A stretch of 64,000 nucleotides of DNA from Toxoplasma gondii ME49 (Eukaryota > Apicomplexa > Conoidasida > Eucoccidiorida > Sarcocystidae): positions 1,486,016 through 1,550,015 of the forward strand of contig NC_031471.1 of the NCBI RefSeq assembly GCF_000006565.2. Direction: 5' to 3'. Every line of letters begins with the position of its first letter. The first letter of the stretch is position 1. Below, in pieces: positions 1-11,700 of the stretch. The notes under the pieces were generated by a model. It was given only the letters and a program-made list of their open reading frames with translations. It did not search any database and was not told the DNA's origin. The translations under genes and the position numbers were made by a program.

Positions 1-342
1 GGGCCTGCAGGAGAATCTGAGGCCGTGGTCCGGCCATTAGGCTCGACCATCAGAATCTGAGGTCGGTCCCTGGGGTTGCTGACTGAGAGATCGACGGACG
101 ACTCCCGCGGAGACCGTGGCGCGGGCTCGTCAGCGTCTTCCCCCTTCTCCTCTTGTGAAGAGGAGGACAGCGGAGAAGTGCTCACGTTTCCATTATTGCC
201 AACGTCGGTCAGGTTAGATGCATGCGCCAGCTCCTCTGGACTCGCGTCTCGGTCCCTGCCGAGACTCTCCTCTCTGAGGTCTTCCTTTCTCCCAGGCATA
301 GTTCCAGTTTCACCTACACCCTTCTTCAAGACGTACACACAC
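1..342 (-). CDS. Partial disordered protein, exon running off the left edge
   Basis: One minus-strand frame is open from an acceptor-like CCTGTCCAG (exon start 342) to the window edge, giving about 113 codons. The peptide begins CVYVLKKGVGETGTM and is then rich in Ser, Glu, Asp and Pro (for example SPLSSSSQEEKGEDADEP), ending near PQILMVEPNGRTTASDS. The composition is typical of disordered tails in coccidian proteins. The reading frame enters with two bases owed by the previous exon. No domain is visible and no function can be assigned. The upstream exons should lie to the right; the candidate exons at 1343-1513, 2687-2845 and 4182-4799 are possible members, but the 1343-1513 candidate leaves a different phase, so the join is unresolved. 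Confidence 0.5.
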
Positions 343-1342
343 CTGGACAGGGGCGCTCTCTGTCTCCATGGAACGACTCCTACTTGGTATCAGTAATCGC
401 AGTGTAAGGCCGAAAAGACGGACTTGTGCTGCGTCGCCTCGTGGGCTAACAATGTTCTCTGCCGACGGTCTCAGCTGGCACTTGCTGTACCGGGAGGGAC
501 AAATAGGCGTCTGTGGACGATGCGCATCCTCGTGAAAGCGTTTGCCTTTCCGCGCAATCGTTCAACGCGTCACACGCAAAGAAGCCAGCTGAACGTGCGG
601 CACGGAGTGGGAACCAGGTGCCTTGCATTCGCCGCATGCAAAGACTGGAAAGCTGTGAACAATGGCAGGGCGTGGTACCCGAAGTTGAACGTACCTCTCG
701 ACGTGTTTCCAGAGGTCATCTCCGTCCTCTTAGGCGGCACTGACTGCGAAAACTACCGAGCAGCAGCAGCCGAGTTTCGGGATTCACTGGCACACATGCA
801 CAGAAAGGGAACCACTGGGTCACTGCGGGTGTGTAAGGATCTGCATAAGCCTGAGAGTATGGTACTGGAGACTTCTTGAAAGCCTTCTGTTCCAGAGAAA
901 AATTGAAGACAAAATCCAGACAGGGAAGACAAGCGAAGATCTACAGCTTTGTAACTACAGGATCAACAGCGCGCATGCGGCAGCCGCGACGAGAAACCGG
1001 TGAGGAAAAGAAATTCGGGAACGGGCATGAAATCTGTCTTTTCCCCACGAATCCACACTAGTTAGCAGGCTCAAGAACGGTAAGGCGTGCAGCCTACAAT
1101 TGAAAAAAGTCCATAAATGGGGTGTGCAGACATGTGAGTATCTATACACTTCTGCATACATACGCGTTGTAGGCGGAAAAGACTCCGCGACTCTGCGGGC
1201 ATAGAAAGTCGCAAACGTTTCCCCTTCCCTCGGCCAAGCGAGTGTTGGCCAAGCGCCGAAGATCACGAAGCGAAGGCACTTTGGCATGTCGCTTCTGCCA
1301 AAAAATGAGCTGTCTCAGCTACACTGTTTTGTTTCCCGGAAC

Positions 1343-1513
1343 CTCCCGGATGCGTTCTTGAGGGGAAAGCCAGGTGCGCAGGAAGCGCGAACGACCTCGA
1401 CTACGTCCATGAACGAAGTTTTCGGGAATCAGACTGCTGGAACAATATCCAAATAGTTCGCCTTTATGTTCGAGCTGCAATTCAGCAATGCTCGGAGTTT
1501 CGCGAGAGCACCG
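1343..1513 (-). CDS. Candidate internal exon, unknown gene
   Basis: The frame is open between an acceptor-like CCGGCTTTTCAG (exon start 1513) and a possible donor GAG|GTTCCG (exon end 1343), 171 nt, phase 0. The translation reads RCSRETPSIAELQLEHKG and continues through SLIPENFVHGRSRGRSR to LSPQERIRE, a mixed composition more like coding sequence than the surrounding frames. The donor is weak. It could belong to the gene at the left edge, but the phase (0) does not match that exon's entry phase (2), so at least one exon is missing or the boundary is wrong. Confidence 0.25.
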
Positions 1514-2686
1514 CTGAAAAGCCGGCTTCGGCAATAACCGTCGCTTTGCCTCAACAACGGCGTTGATCACGCCGCGGAAACAGTGATTTTGCGGGGAAGT
1601 GAACCCGGGACGACGGAAAGCGACAGAGGACGACGGCAGAGCAGCACGGAAAATGATGGGGAAAGGGCCGCCACAGAGGCAAAATAAAAGAAGCAGAAAA
1701 AGGAGACAAAGCAGCTTGCTTTTCCTTGAAAAGCGGGAGCTTCACACGCGAGAAAAAGAGCAGACCACACCCCGACGCTCGTAAAATCTCATTCTTCGTC
1801 CAGGCCGCTTTCTCGTCGATTGTCTGCTGCGTCCGAGGGAGCTTTTCAGAAGCGTAATCTTCTCCACAGCTTTCCGCGTCATGTGAGAAAAAACTTTAAA
1901 CAAGTTAAATGGGTTACATTTTCTGTGGAGGATCAGGACAGAACGTCTCTTTCAAGCCCTTTTGCAGAGAGAATGTTGCCGAGGTCGGAGAACCAACTGT
2001 ACAGCAATGCGCCCAGTCTATCTTCCACATAAGAGAAGCGGAACGACAGACGGGTGCAAGAAGAATACAAACAGCTTAGGTGTTCAGTGTTTTTTTGCTT
2101 GTCAAACCTGCTACCGAAGTACTATCCCAGAAACCTGTGCGCTTCTCCGCTGGAGAAGCGCAGGAAATTCAGACTCGTTACGCAAGCATCGTTATGCGGA
2201 CTCCTTTACTCGCACGAAGAGACCCCTGAAAAGGCTCGAGGCCGGGATTTCCAGAAAATTCATTCGTATCTTTTTTTCTCCTTCAATGGAGCTTTGAGAG
2301 GAAGGACCATTATAGAGATCACGACGTTTACCGTATCATTCATTGCCGCATCACGGACAGACACACAGCGCCCGTAGCGAAAGAATTCTAGCACATCCGG
2401 TGTTGTGTAACTAGGCAATGCACAAAGACATGTGACTCCTGTTCACTGGAGCGGAAGCGTCAACCGTGGAAAAACAGAAAACAGAGCAGAGGAGACAAGC
2501 AAGACCATAGGCAATGTAATCCTGAACGCCATTACTGTTTTGGAGGTAACGTTTCTAGTGGAAGTACTAGCACGATTTTGCTCGACAAACGTGGCATGAT
2601 CCTCTACGACTGATGAAGAATAATGCTGCCGTGATCGTTTCAATCCGTGTGAAGCAAAAGCCCCTCTCCCGCTGTGCCAACGACGC

Positions 2687-2845
2687 TCATATTCTTGGGA
2701 GCTTGTTGAGGGTGTCTGTCTCGATTGTGTCCGGTGGAAGTGCGTTGCTTTCTATTTCAGTCTCCAACAGAAGACTTTCGTCTTTTAAAAAAGCATCAAC
2801 GAGGCGATATCGCCATATCCGCTTCTTCACCGTACCTCGCGTTTT
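2687..2845 (-). CDS. Candidate terminal exon, unknown gene
   Basis: After an acceptor-like CCGTTTCCACAG (exon start 2845) the minus frame reads KTRGTVKKRIWRYRLVDAF, then LKDESLLLETEIES, and ends at a stop at 2687. The composition is protein-like, and the plus-strand alternative is less convincing. If real it would be the last exon of a minus-strand gene whose earlier exons lie between here and about 4.8 kb. No family is recognised. Confidence 0.25.
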   Translation of the reverse strand, partial: KTRGTVKKRIWRYRLVDAFLKDESLLLETEIESNALPPDTIETDTLNKLPRI

Positions 2846-3480
2846 CTGTGGAAACGGCAAACTTGATTCGTAGGTCAGGCTCGGGGGCACAAAAAGGACG
2901 CGCCAGAGGAGGGGTCCAGCAACTGGTGCTATGGGCACCGATATGAAAGCCACTAATTTCCTCACCTCTTGTTTATAATTGTTTATTTTCCTGTCATCTT
3001 TCACTTCCTTCAAAAGAGCGGTGTAACGCAGGTTGGTAGCTCGTCAGGCTCATGACCCGACGGGCAGCGGCGCAGTACAGGAAAGATTTCGCGTCTGTAT
3101 ACTGACGTGTGCGGTAATAAATTGTGTTGCACCGGGAAGCAGTTCATGCTCGTCAAACTAGGAAAAAGGATAAATCGTTACCTCTCGGTCCCCGGTGGCG
3201 ATAAAAACCAGCCTTGCAGATGCACTCGAGCGGCACTCGTATATTACACGCCCCGCCTTTCCATGAGATCACACCCTTCTGAAGAGTCGCGAAAAACGCT
3301 GATTGAAGGGGAGAAGTTGCCTCACACGAGACGACGGTGTCCGCTTTTGCAGGTGGCTTCGCACACCACCAAAAAGCGTTAATTTTCTCAGGCGAAGAAA
3401 ACTGCGCAACGCACCTTCCAACCCAGGCCTCGATGCCACCACAACACTTAACCGAGACGGAGCCATATATATTTATATAC

Positions 3481-3499
3481 ATATATATATATATATATA
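3481..3499. repeat. AT dinucleotide microsatellite
   Basis: Uninterrupted (AT)n tract, flanked by further imperfect TATA and ATGC-rich sequence from about 3464 to 3522. It lies in unassigned sequence. Confidence 0.95.
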
Positions 3500-4181
3500 C
3501 ATATATGCATACATGCATGCATCGTGACGCTGCTCCACTGGTACGAGAACTCATCCTTTACGAGTGCCAGTCACGCAATACCTGAAGACGGACCTGTAGT
3601 TAACAGCGGACTGGACACCGGCAGACGGACATGGGGTAGAATGCATTGGCCGCGCGATGTGTACGCTCCACCTAAAAAACGCCCGTTTCTCTATCGTGTT
3701 GTCCACATCGATCTGCATTCGTGGTCAGAATCTACAGAGTCCGACTCGTCCCTGAGCTCGTCCTACAAGAGACAGAAGAGATACGTCCGGAGAAGCGTCT
3801 GTTTATGTCCTGACAGAAGAACTACGCTGCAAGCACGAGCTCACGGCAACCGCGCAAACCTTTGGTAAGTTCTTCCAAGTCACACTGAGTGTAGACGTCT
3901 CGAGTTCCCCCTGTTCGAGCGCCCAGTATGAGGAAAGGGTCCTGTGCCAGCCTGCCAGTCATTCTTTGAGGAAACGTCCACGACGCAGGGTCGAGACAGT
4001 TTCCGGCTTCATCATGAGCGGTACAACTGCCTGCTGACTGCGCTGTACCAACAACACCTGTTTAGCGCAAGGTGGATGTCGGCATGAAGCGGCCGTAGAA
4101 CAATAGTTACGACTGCGCTGGGTTTCTTATATATGCGTACGAACGTACGCCATTCCCCCAGGATGTTCTGGCAACGCAAGT

Positions 4182-4799
4182 TCACGCAACGGACACTGGG
4201 GAGGACCTTTCGACGATGAAAGTGCGAACTGATGAAGAACGTTTCAACTGCCGCACAGTCCTTACCGCATGGTCGTGGGGCCACTCATCATCGGCGTCTT
4301 CTTCTTCCTCGTCGCGTCGTCGCCCTCTTCCCCGGTCTCTTGCAAGTTCACCCTCTGAACCGGATTCTGCGTTTTCTCTCTGCGTCGCTCTTTCCTTTGT
4401 CTTTTGTTCTTCCACCAACGTCCCGCTGTTCCCTCGGCACTGTCTTGCCTGGGGATCTGTGGAACAGATGCATGCGTCTGGAGACGAGGAGGAGGACCCA
4501 GACACAGACGCGGCTGTTGAATCTGAACCAACCACCGTCGCAGGACAGGCCGGGCCAGCCAAAGCCAGAAACTCCTTGCTCAAAGAAGAAGGTTTGGACG
4601 CGCTCGCCGCCGAAACATCTGGAAAAGGATCGCTACGCACAGAGGAATCCTGCGAACGTAAAGCAGACAGCTCAGGTAGAAAGTGTGTGTCTCCCTTCGT
4701 GGGCACACCTGCGCCATCGGAGGAAAGAAAAGGTGCGAGAACTGCCTTAAGACAGGAGGATCGCGGAAGGGGCTCTCGGACCGTCTTAAACTCGGACAA
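4182..4799 (-). CDS. Candidate acidic, Ser-rich exon; strand ambiguous
   Basis: The minus frame is open for about 205 codons: a Ser-rich stretch (VSGSSSSSPDACICSTD), then an Arg/Glu-rich one (ELARDRGRGRRRDEEEEDAD), then EWPHDHAVRTVRQLKRSS. This resembles other disordered coccidian coding sequence. However, the plus strand is also open over 4216-4917 and carries a pyrimidine-rich run ending in an acceptor-like ACAG just before 4470 and a possible donor CAG|GTAGAA near 4676. I slightly prefer the minus strand because its open frame is longer and neighbouring genes are on that strand. It could be an upstream exon of the left-edge gene, or an extension of the phosphatase gene through the paired GTAAGT donors near 5750. 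Confidence 0.3.
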   Translation of the reverse strand: MSEFKTVREPLPRSSCLKAVLAPFLSSDGAGVPTKGDTHFLPELSALRSQDSSVRSDPFPDVSAASASKPSSLSKEFLALAGPACPATVVGSDSTAASVSGSSSSSPDACICSTDPQARQCRGNSGTLVEEQKTKERATQRENAESGSEGELARDRGRGRRRDEEEEDADDEWPHDHAVRTVRQLKRSSSVRTFIVERSSPVSVA

Positions 4800-5720
4800 G
4801 CCTTTGAAGCAATCCAGGCGTTCAACAATTTACGCAGGCATTCGCCGTTGCCAAATACCACACACACACTTCCGTGCAGTCCCCACTAGCCTCTGTACCG
4901 TCAATGGCAGCCTGTAAGCAGGGACTCTTTAGCCAAGGTTCAGCTGAGATTTAGACAAGCACACCGGGCGGATGGAAGCCGGACATCCCAACCATACAAT
5001 CTGCGACCGATCCCCCTTCCCCAACCTGCGTCCGAGGCATATGCTACAGCAACTTCTCCCTCGCGCTCTCCTTTCAGAGCAGGGCCAGAAACAGCATAAA
5101 AACGAAACGGTCACGGACGACATCAGAAAAGACAGGTCCCTTGCGGTGGCGACGAGACGTCTTTTCTCTTCCTCTGTTGACGTCCAGTGCCAACGATAAA
5201 AACGAGCATGACCGCTGTGCTCTTCCGCACTTCACCCACGGCAATTCTCCTCCTGCCATTCCTGCTGAGACCGCGTCGACTGCCCTTCCTTCGCAAATCC
5301 CACAGTTCCACCTTGTGCCAAGAAAGCACTGAGTTCAGTCTATTTTTCCCAGCCGACCTCTCTTCCGTTGCTTTACGCCAACGATTCAATAATTATTGTA
5401 ATCGTCTGCCGGTTTCACCTCCTATTACCCCAACTTTGCGATTGAAGCATTCGTTGCTCTGCTTGCTGTTTACCTCCAACCTCTAGAAGCATCCACTCGC
5501 TGTGCTCGCTGCGTGAGATGCACTCGAGTTAGTACGCATCAATCCCGGTAATCCTGCACACTGCTACTTGCTTTATCATCTCGCACTCGTTTCATTCGGC
5601 GGAAATTGTTATTTTACACTTTCGTGTCTTTGGCGTGTAGGGGCCCTCTGTGTGTTTAAGTGTTGACCTGTAGCCTCAACATGACACAAAAACGTATTCC
5701 CTGCGTACCCACCGCTCGTC

Positions 5721-8700
5721 TCATCTTCTTCCTGGAAACGGCCGACTTACTAAACTTACTGACGAGGCACACGGTGCGCGCGGACTCAATAGAGGGTCCG
5801 TGTCTCTTCTCGCCGAGGGCATCGCCGCTGCAGTCTCCTTCTTTTTCTCGTCGAGCGGCTCCTTGCCTTCTTGAGTTATGCCTCCGTCGGTTTGTCTTGC
5901 GGGGTTCTGTTCCTTCCGTCCATCCACAATTTTAAACACGGAAAGCTTCGCACCTTTACCTTGGTCGTCTGCACTCTGAGACTCCGCGTCTTTCCCCGCC
6001 TCTCTTTTCTGTCCAAACTCTTTGGAATCGGCGCCGTCTAACACACTTCCTCGAGCCTCGCTTGTCGCCGGTCTCTGCCAGTCCCTCCGGCCTGCTCCCT
6101 CGTCGGCGCCTGAAGCCCGCGATGACGCCCTCTGTCCGTTCTGCGGACCCGCCTGGCCTCCATCTCGAGACCAGCTAGCGGTCGCGGTTTCTGACGGGGG
6201 CTGTGTGGAAAAACGGACATTCCTTTGTTGGTATTCCCGGCATGCTGAGGCACCAGTGGACGCCTCTGAGACCGTTGCCGGAGGAGTCTGAGAAGCGACA
6301 GCGCACTCTCCCGGCCACCGGGTGTCCGTCTCCGGCAGTCTCGTCCCCTCGCCTGTCTCTGTAGCAGCCCTCGCCGAGCAGCTGGTGTCTCCCTTCTGGG
6401 CTGCCTGTGCATTCTCAAATCGCAAGTCCCTCTGCTCCGCGGACTCGCTGCGCCCCGCGGGAGGCGAGGCGCCTTCAGCATGTGAATGAGACGCTGGCAA
6501 GGGGAGCAGATGCTCATCAGAGGACATTAGGTAACAGGGGATGACGGGCGGCCAACCAGACGAAGAAAGTAGAGGCGTAGGAAACCCGATCGCATCCTCG
6601 AAAGAACTCCGTCCGGCGGTGGCTTGCTGGCGCTGCGTCTGCGCTGCCAGAAAGCGCTGATACTCATCCACCACTCGATCGCGTTCGTGGGACACAATCC
6701 GATGAATATCCCGTGAAAAGCTGAGAGAAGCGGGACCAGACACAGAGCGACAAGCCTCGGAGATGCAGACGAAAGTATAGTGTGTGAAACGAGCATTTCG
6801 TCTCGAATTGCAGAAATCCGAGACACAAACATGATGGCAACATGACAAGTGACAAACATATACACATCAGAGCTAGAGCACGCGTAGTAATTACAACATT
6901 AGAGGTCGAAGCCCGCGACCCGCTGCAGCGTCAAAGCTGCCCTGTTCACTGGAGACCCCCAGAACGAGCGACACACACAGACGACAGCAAACGTAGAGAT
7001 CAGCGGTGTTCAACACTCTGCCCCCAGAGGTTAAACCGAAACGATGAAGAGCGAATCGCGGGTGCCTCGCCCACTCGACGGCAGGTGCGTCGAGTTCGCG
7101 GATACACCTGATTGCTGCTGCCCCCCCGAAAAGACATCTTTACAACGCATGAAACCGAGTAGCAGTTCTCTTTCCTACGTCACTAATGGTGGACTCCGCT
7201 TTGGAACATATTCCTCTTGCTCCGCGTCCTTCAAAACATCGTTTCCACTCACCCGATTGAGTCCAAGAAGTTCTGTTCAAGCGTGATTCCGCTTCCCATT
7301 GACGCGCAAACGCTCCGCGGCGAGCCGCTGTCTACCGCGCCGGTCTGGCTATCATATGCAGTCTTGGGGACAGCTCCGGAGTTCTGTGAACTCTGGTGTG
7401 TGTAGGGCGCCTGAGTGCCGCCTCCGCTCAAATGAGGCCCTCGACCCAGTGCGGCGCTGCCCGCAGCTTGTGAAGCCATATCGGAGTTATTGCCACCATA
7501 AGGTGGGCAAGGGACAGGGAGCGGTGGGATGTTCACGATGTCCGCGGCATCTGTGCTCCGTCGCATGAACGAATCCGCTCGCCTGTCCCTCAAGTAGTCG
7601 CTCCTGTGCACCCCGAAGCCTCCCCGGCCACATGGGCCTGAGGTCTGGAGTCCACATAGCGGGTCCCTGAGAGACAGAGCCGTGGGAGCAGACATATCGC
7701 CTAAGCTTCCATACTCAGTCGAACCTGCCGGGAAGCCGAACGGGGGCGACGGTAGAGACATCAGCGGGCCGGCCCGGTCGACAGGCCCGCCGGGCATCAG
7801 CACTGGCTGGACACCCGGAAGCAGAGCCTCCAGAAGGATCTGCTGCAGCTGCAGTTGAATCAACTGCTGGTGCTGAAGTTGCTGGAGGATCTGGTGCTGA
7901 ACGCATGCAAACTCTCGAAGGCCCCCGCAGCAGGACGCGCTCGGCTCCGAGGCAGGCCCCCCGGGAACCGGCTGTCCCCTCCTTTCCACGCTGGACAAGT
8001 CGCCTCCAGTCTGGGAGCCAAACGCCCCCTGGGCCCCGTCGGTCGCGCCCGCCACCGGAAGCCCGCTGGTCGCGCGAAACGTCTCCTGTTGTCTGTAGAG
8101 AAGCCTGAGGGAATTTTGCTGGAGTAGGAGCAGCTGGCGGAGACCATCGGAAGCGTGCCAAGGGGACGAGGGCCAGAAGGCCCCGCCTTCAGCTCCCCCT
8201 GGCCCACACTGCACAAATCTTGAGGGCGACGGCGCGCCAGCCCCAGACAATGCAGGACCGGTGGAGCCAACAGATTTCCCTGGCAGGGTGCTTTCTGCAC
8301 TGGACGCTAACTGCACTTCTGCACACTCCGATTCCCCAGGGTCACCAAAGCGCTCCCCTTCTTGCGGGCCTCTCCGTTCTCGGTCTCCAGGCGTAAGAGT
8401 CATACACTCAAAAGCCGAGGCGTCACTCTCACAGGCTCCGTAAGGCGACGCAACGCAGACATCCCGGGTGAGAGAAGAGACACTGGTGTCTTCATTAGAC
8501 ACGCCATTCTCTCTCGCAGACGTCGGCGTATTCCTGCTCTCTGGTGGGCCCTGCAGCTGGGGATCGGACTGGGCATCGGGAGAGCAAGGAATCGGAGAAA
8601 TAACGGGGAGAACAGACGGCGCCGTCCTTGAAACACTACTGTCGGCGGCTAAGGAAGGCATGTTCGCCTGAGCGCCTTGTCGTTGTGTTGAACAGGTCGA

Positions 8701-11700
8701 TGACTTGTCTGCGTTTTCTGCAGCCGTTAGAGACGACGTGTCTTCCTCGCCACTGTCTTCATTCTGTGCCAGGTTTGTACGCCGGAGTCCGACTGGGGCC
8801 TGAATGTCGCGAGTGGAAACTGCGCCAAGCCGGAAAGATTCGGCATACGTGAGAGACGACGCAACGATTCGATCGCTGCAGCACCCACAACCCTGTGCCC
8901 CCTTCCCCCCAGGTGTCTTATCGTGGCGATCGTCCAACGGGCAACCCTCGCCTTCTTCAAAGCCATGTCCTGAGTCAGCATGTGACGACAATCCAATGTT
9001 TCTTCCTTCATACGAGGCAAGTCGCCTCGTAGACCTGGACGTAGCTGGCGCGGCGCACGAGGAGCTGTTTTCCTGGCGTGGCAGGTCTCGCCGCCTCTCG
9101 GGTGTACAGAGGGATGCCCGTTCCACAAACGCGTTCTTAAGGTCTGCAGTAGCTCCACCAGAACCCTCTGCCCCCGTCTGGAGCGTGGGTGAAGCAGGTT
9201 GCTGCTTAGGGGCCTGCACACAGCCGTCGAGAACGAGGCTGCTGTCCGGCCTGTCTTCTGTCTCTTTCCAAGTTTGTACGCCGTGTATGGCGGGACGCGT
9301 GGGCGCTCCAGCCTTGTCCTTCTGCGCAGCGCAGGTCGCCACCTTGGGCGAAGACGCCGACACGCAGCCCAGATACGCGCAAGCGATAGTCGTGAGATTC
9401 GCCTCACTCCAGCCCCGCGCTCGAGGCCGAGACGCAAGCGGCCCCTCTCGGCGCTTCCGAACGTCGTTAGCGCTGTGGCGCCGGCCGATCGGGCCCGACG
9501 CCTCCACAGACAAGCTGCGGGACATGGGGCGCCCATCGATAGACTGGTGGATTGCTTCAGAGGATTCTGAAGCAGAATGCTTGCCGTCTGTTTCCCTGTC
9601 TTCGCCCCACACAGGCAAATACACAGGCACGGAGGAAGAGCCCGACGGATCTGGATGCAGAGCGCCGTCCAGAAGAGACGACGACGTAGGTCGAGAGCTA
9701 GGGCCGCCTGGGGAACTGCGTGAAGCGGCTACGCAGTGCAGAAGCTCATCGGACGTCAAGAGACAAGACGACGCCTGCAACGGGTTGCGATGACGACGGA
9801 GGGAAGAGGCTGCCAGGCGCCGAGTGGACAAGGGACTTCGAGGAGTACAGGTCGCCTCCTCGGATGCAGGACAGACTGCAAATACAGAGAGAATGAGAAG
9901 AACAAGAATCCGTACATTGCGTCACGGACCAGGGCAAAGAATGCGCTCCGCTATTCAAAAGGCCGATGAACATGCACATACATAATTGCTGGAACGCGCC
10001 CACCAAATAGAAATGGAAGGCACGCATATCACCCTCATTTTACTGCATGGAGAAACTCGAGAATACCTCCCTCTCTAGGTTTGACTGGGTTGTCTCCTTG
10101 GATACCCAAACGCCAACAATCATCGAAGCAACTCACGTTCTCCATGTCTGTCTCCGTTTTTGCCTCCCCTGTGGGTCGCGAGGTTGGCCGAGCCGGGTTC
10201 TTCACTCGTCCCTGTAGCTCCGCGTTTCTCCCTGGAGACTGTCGAGTCCAATCTCGCCCGTCCGTCGTGGCCGCTCTCTTCCGGTGGAGGCGGCCCCGTC
10301 CTTCCGGTTGGGACCTTGTGGCCTGTTCCGGCAGCAGGCTCGGCCCGGAGACTTGTACGACGAGTCCAAGTGGAGCTGTCTTCTGTGAGAGACGTTGGGC
10401 TTGGCCCCGACCTCAGGGCACATGGCCCATTCGCCTTCGCGGACTGTCTACCCTCTTCGGACTGTCTACCCTCTTCGGACTGTCTACCCTCTTCTCCGGA
10501 CATGTCTGCGGCATTCTTCGCCTCTACAGAGCAAATGTCGGGCTCTTCTCTGTGCGTCTCCTCGCCCTCCTCGTCCTCTAGCTCTTCATCGGCTTCTTCT
10601 TCCGACGCACGCGGCAGCGACGCAACGGCCTCTTCGTCTCGAGGAGAAGGGGGTGTGGACTCGCCGTGCAACACCAGAGAGGGCGGCTGGGCAAGCAGGG
10701 CGTCGATGTCGCTGTCGCTGCATTCGCTGTCATCAGAAAGCAGCTCATCAAAGTCTTCCTCGATCACAACCGCGTTCTCCGGTCCGGGCTCTTCCTCCTT
10801 TCCCGAGGGGACAGGCAGAGTCTCATTCTGGAGCCGTGGAGGCGAAGGGGACGACGCCTGCTGAGCCTGTCCCGGCGGGGGGACAGGCCCGTAAACGGTT
10901 GCTGGGTGCCGAGGCGAGGCCCCTAGCGGGGCGCTTGCCGCCACAACAGCCGCTGCAGCCGCGACCGCAAGAAGAGACTGGGCACCGTCATGGCGAGAGG
11001 TGGGGAGACCCGGAGATGAAATGAGGGCGAGGGACTGAAACGGCGCATCTAGTTCATCCAGGCTTCGATTCACCAGCTGGGGCACTTGATGAACCTGACG
11101 CACAGAGGAAGACAGAGAACAAAGGAAGCGGAGAGGTAACGATAACAAGTAGGCGGACAAGGTAGAGGAACGACAGGAGGGAGCAAAAGAGAACGCAGGG
11201 GACGAGACGAAGCACAGCCTAAGTGACATCCCCATAACGCTGGTAATCGGCGTTCACAAGCAGAGGAAACGACAAGCGAAATGACCTAGGAGGTTCCGAC
11301 CGCTCATGGAAAGAAACAACAAGCGACGAATCCATCTCTGCAGGCAAATGCACACCGATCCCAAAGCGCTGCTCGCGGACTTGTCGAACCACAGCCTCTA
11401 ATGGTAATAACCTCGGCCGTTGAGAGCCGTAACGCAGCATCTGCCACGATTCGTGAATCCAGCCGAAAGACTCGCACGTACTCCACTACCTTGTTCTGGT
11501 CCTTCTTAGATTTGTGGCCATGCCATTCTCTGACGCCACTCGTGAAGGCGAAACAGAGGCGTGAGGAGACACGAAAGGAAGCTGGGAGTCAGGACTATCC
11601 AAATCACCCCCGGTTTCGCTTAGTTCCTTTCGGCGAGAGACCGGCCTAACTGCTACTGTGAGGCGGATGGCTTACTGAACGCAGCAGCTCCTCATTGCTG

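Larger units (their letters stand above)
343..5720. other. Unresolved region with scattered minus-strand candidate exons
   Basis: About 5.4 kb with no complete gene that I can support. Short open frames occur on both strands. The segments that look most like exons (1343-1513, 2687-2845, 4182-4799) are all on the minus strand and are listed separately. A plus-strand frame at 424-879 is also open but has no recognisable domain. The region holds an AT microsatellite at 3481-3499 with a palindromic TGCATGC at 3514-3520, a motif found in many Toxoplasma promoters; no flanking gene start makes it interpretable here. Confidence 0.4.
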
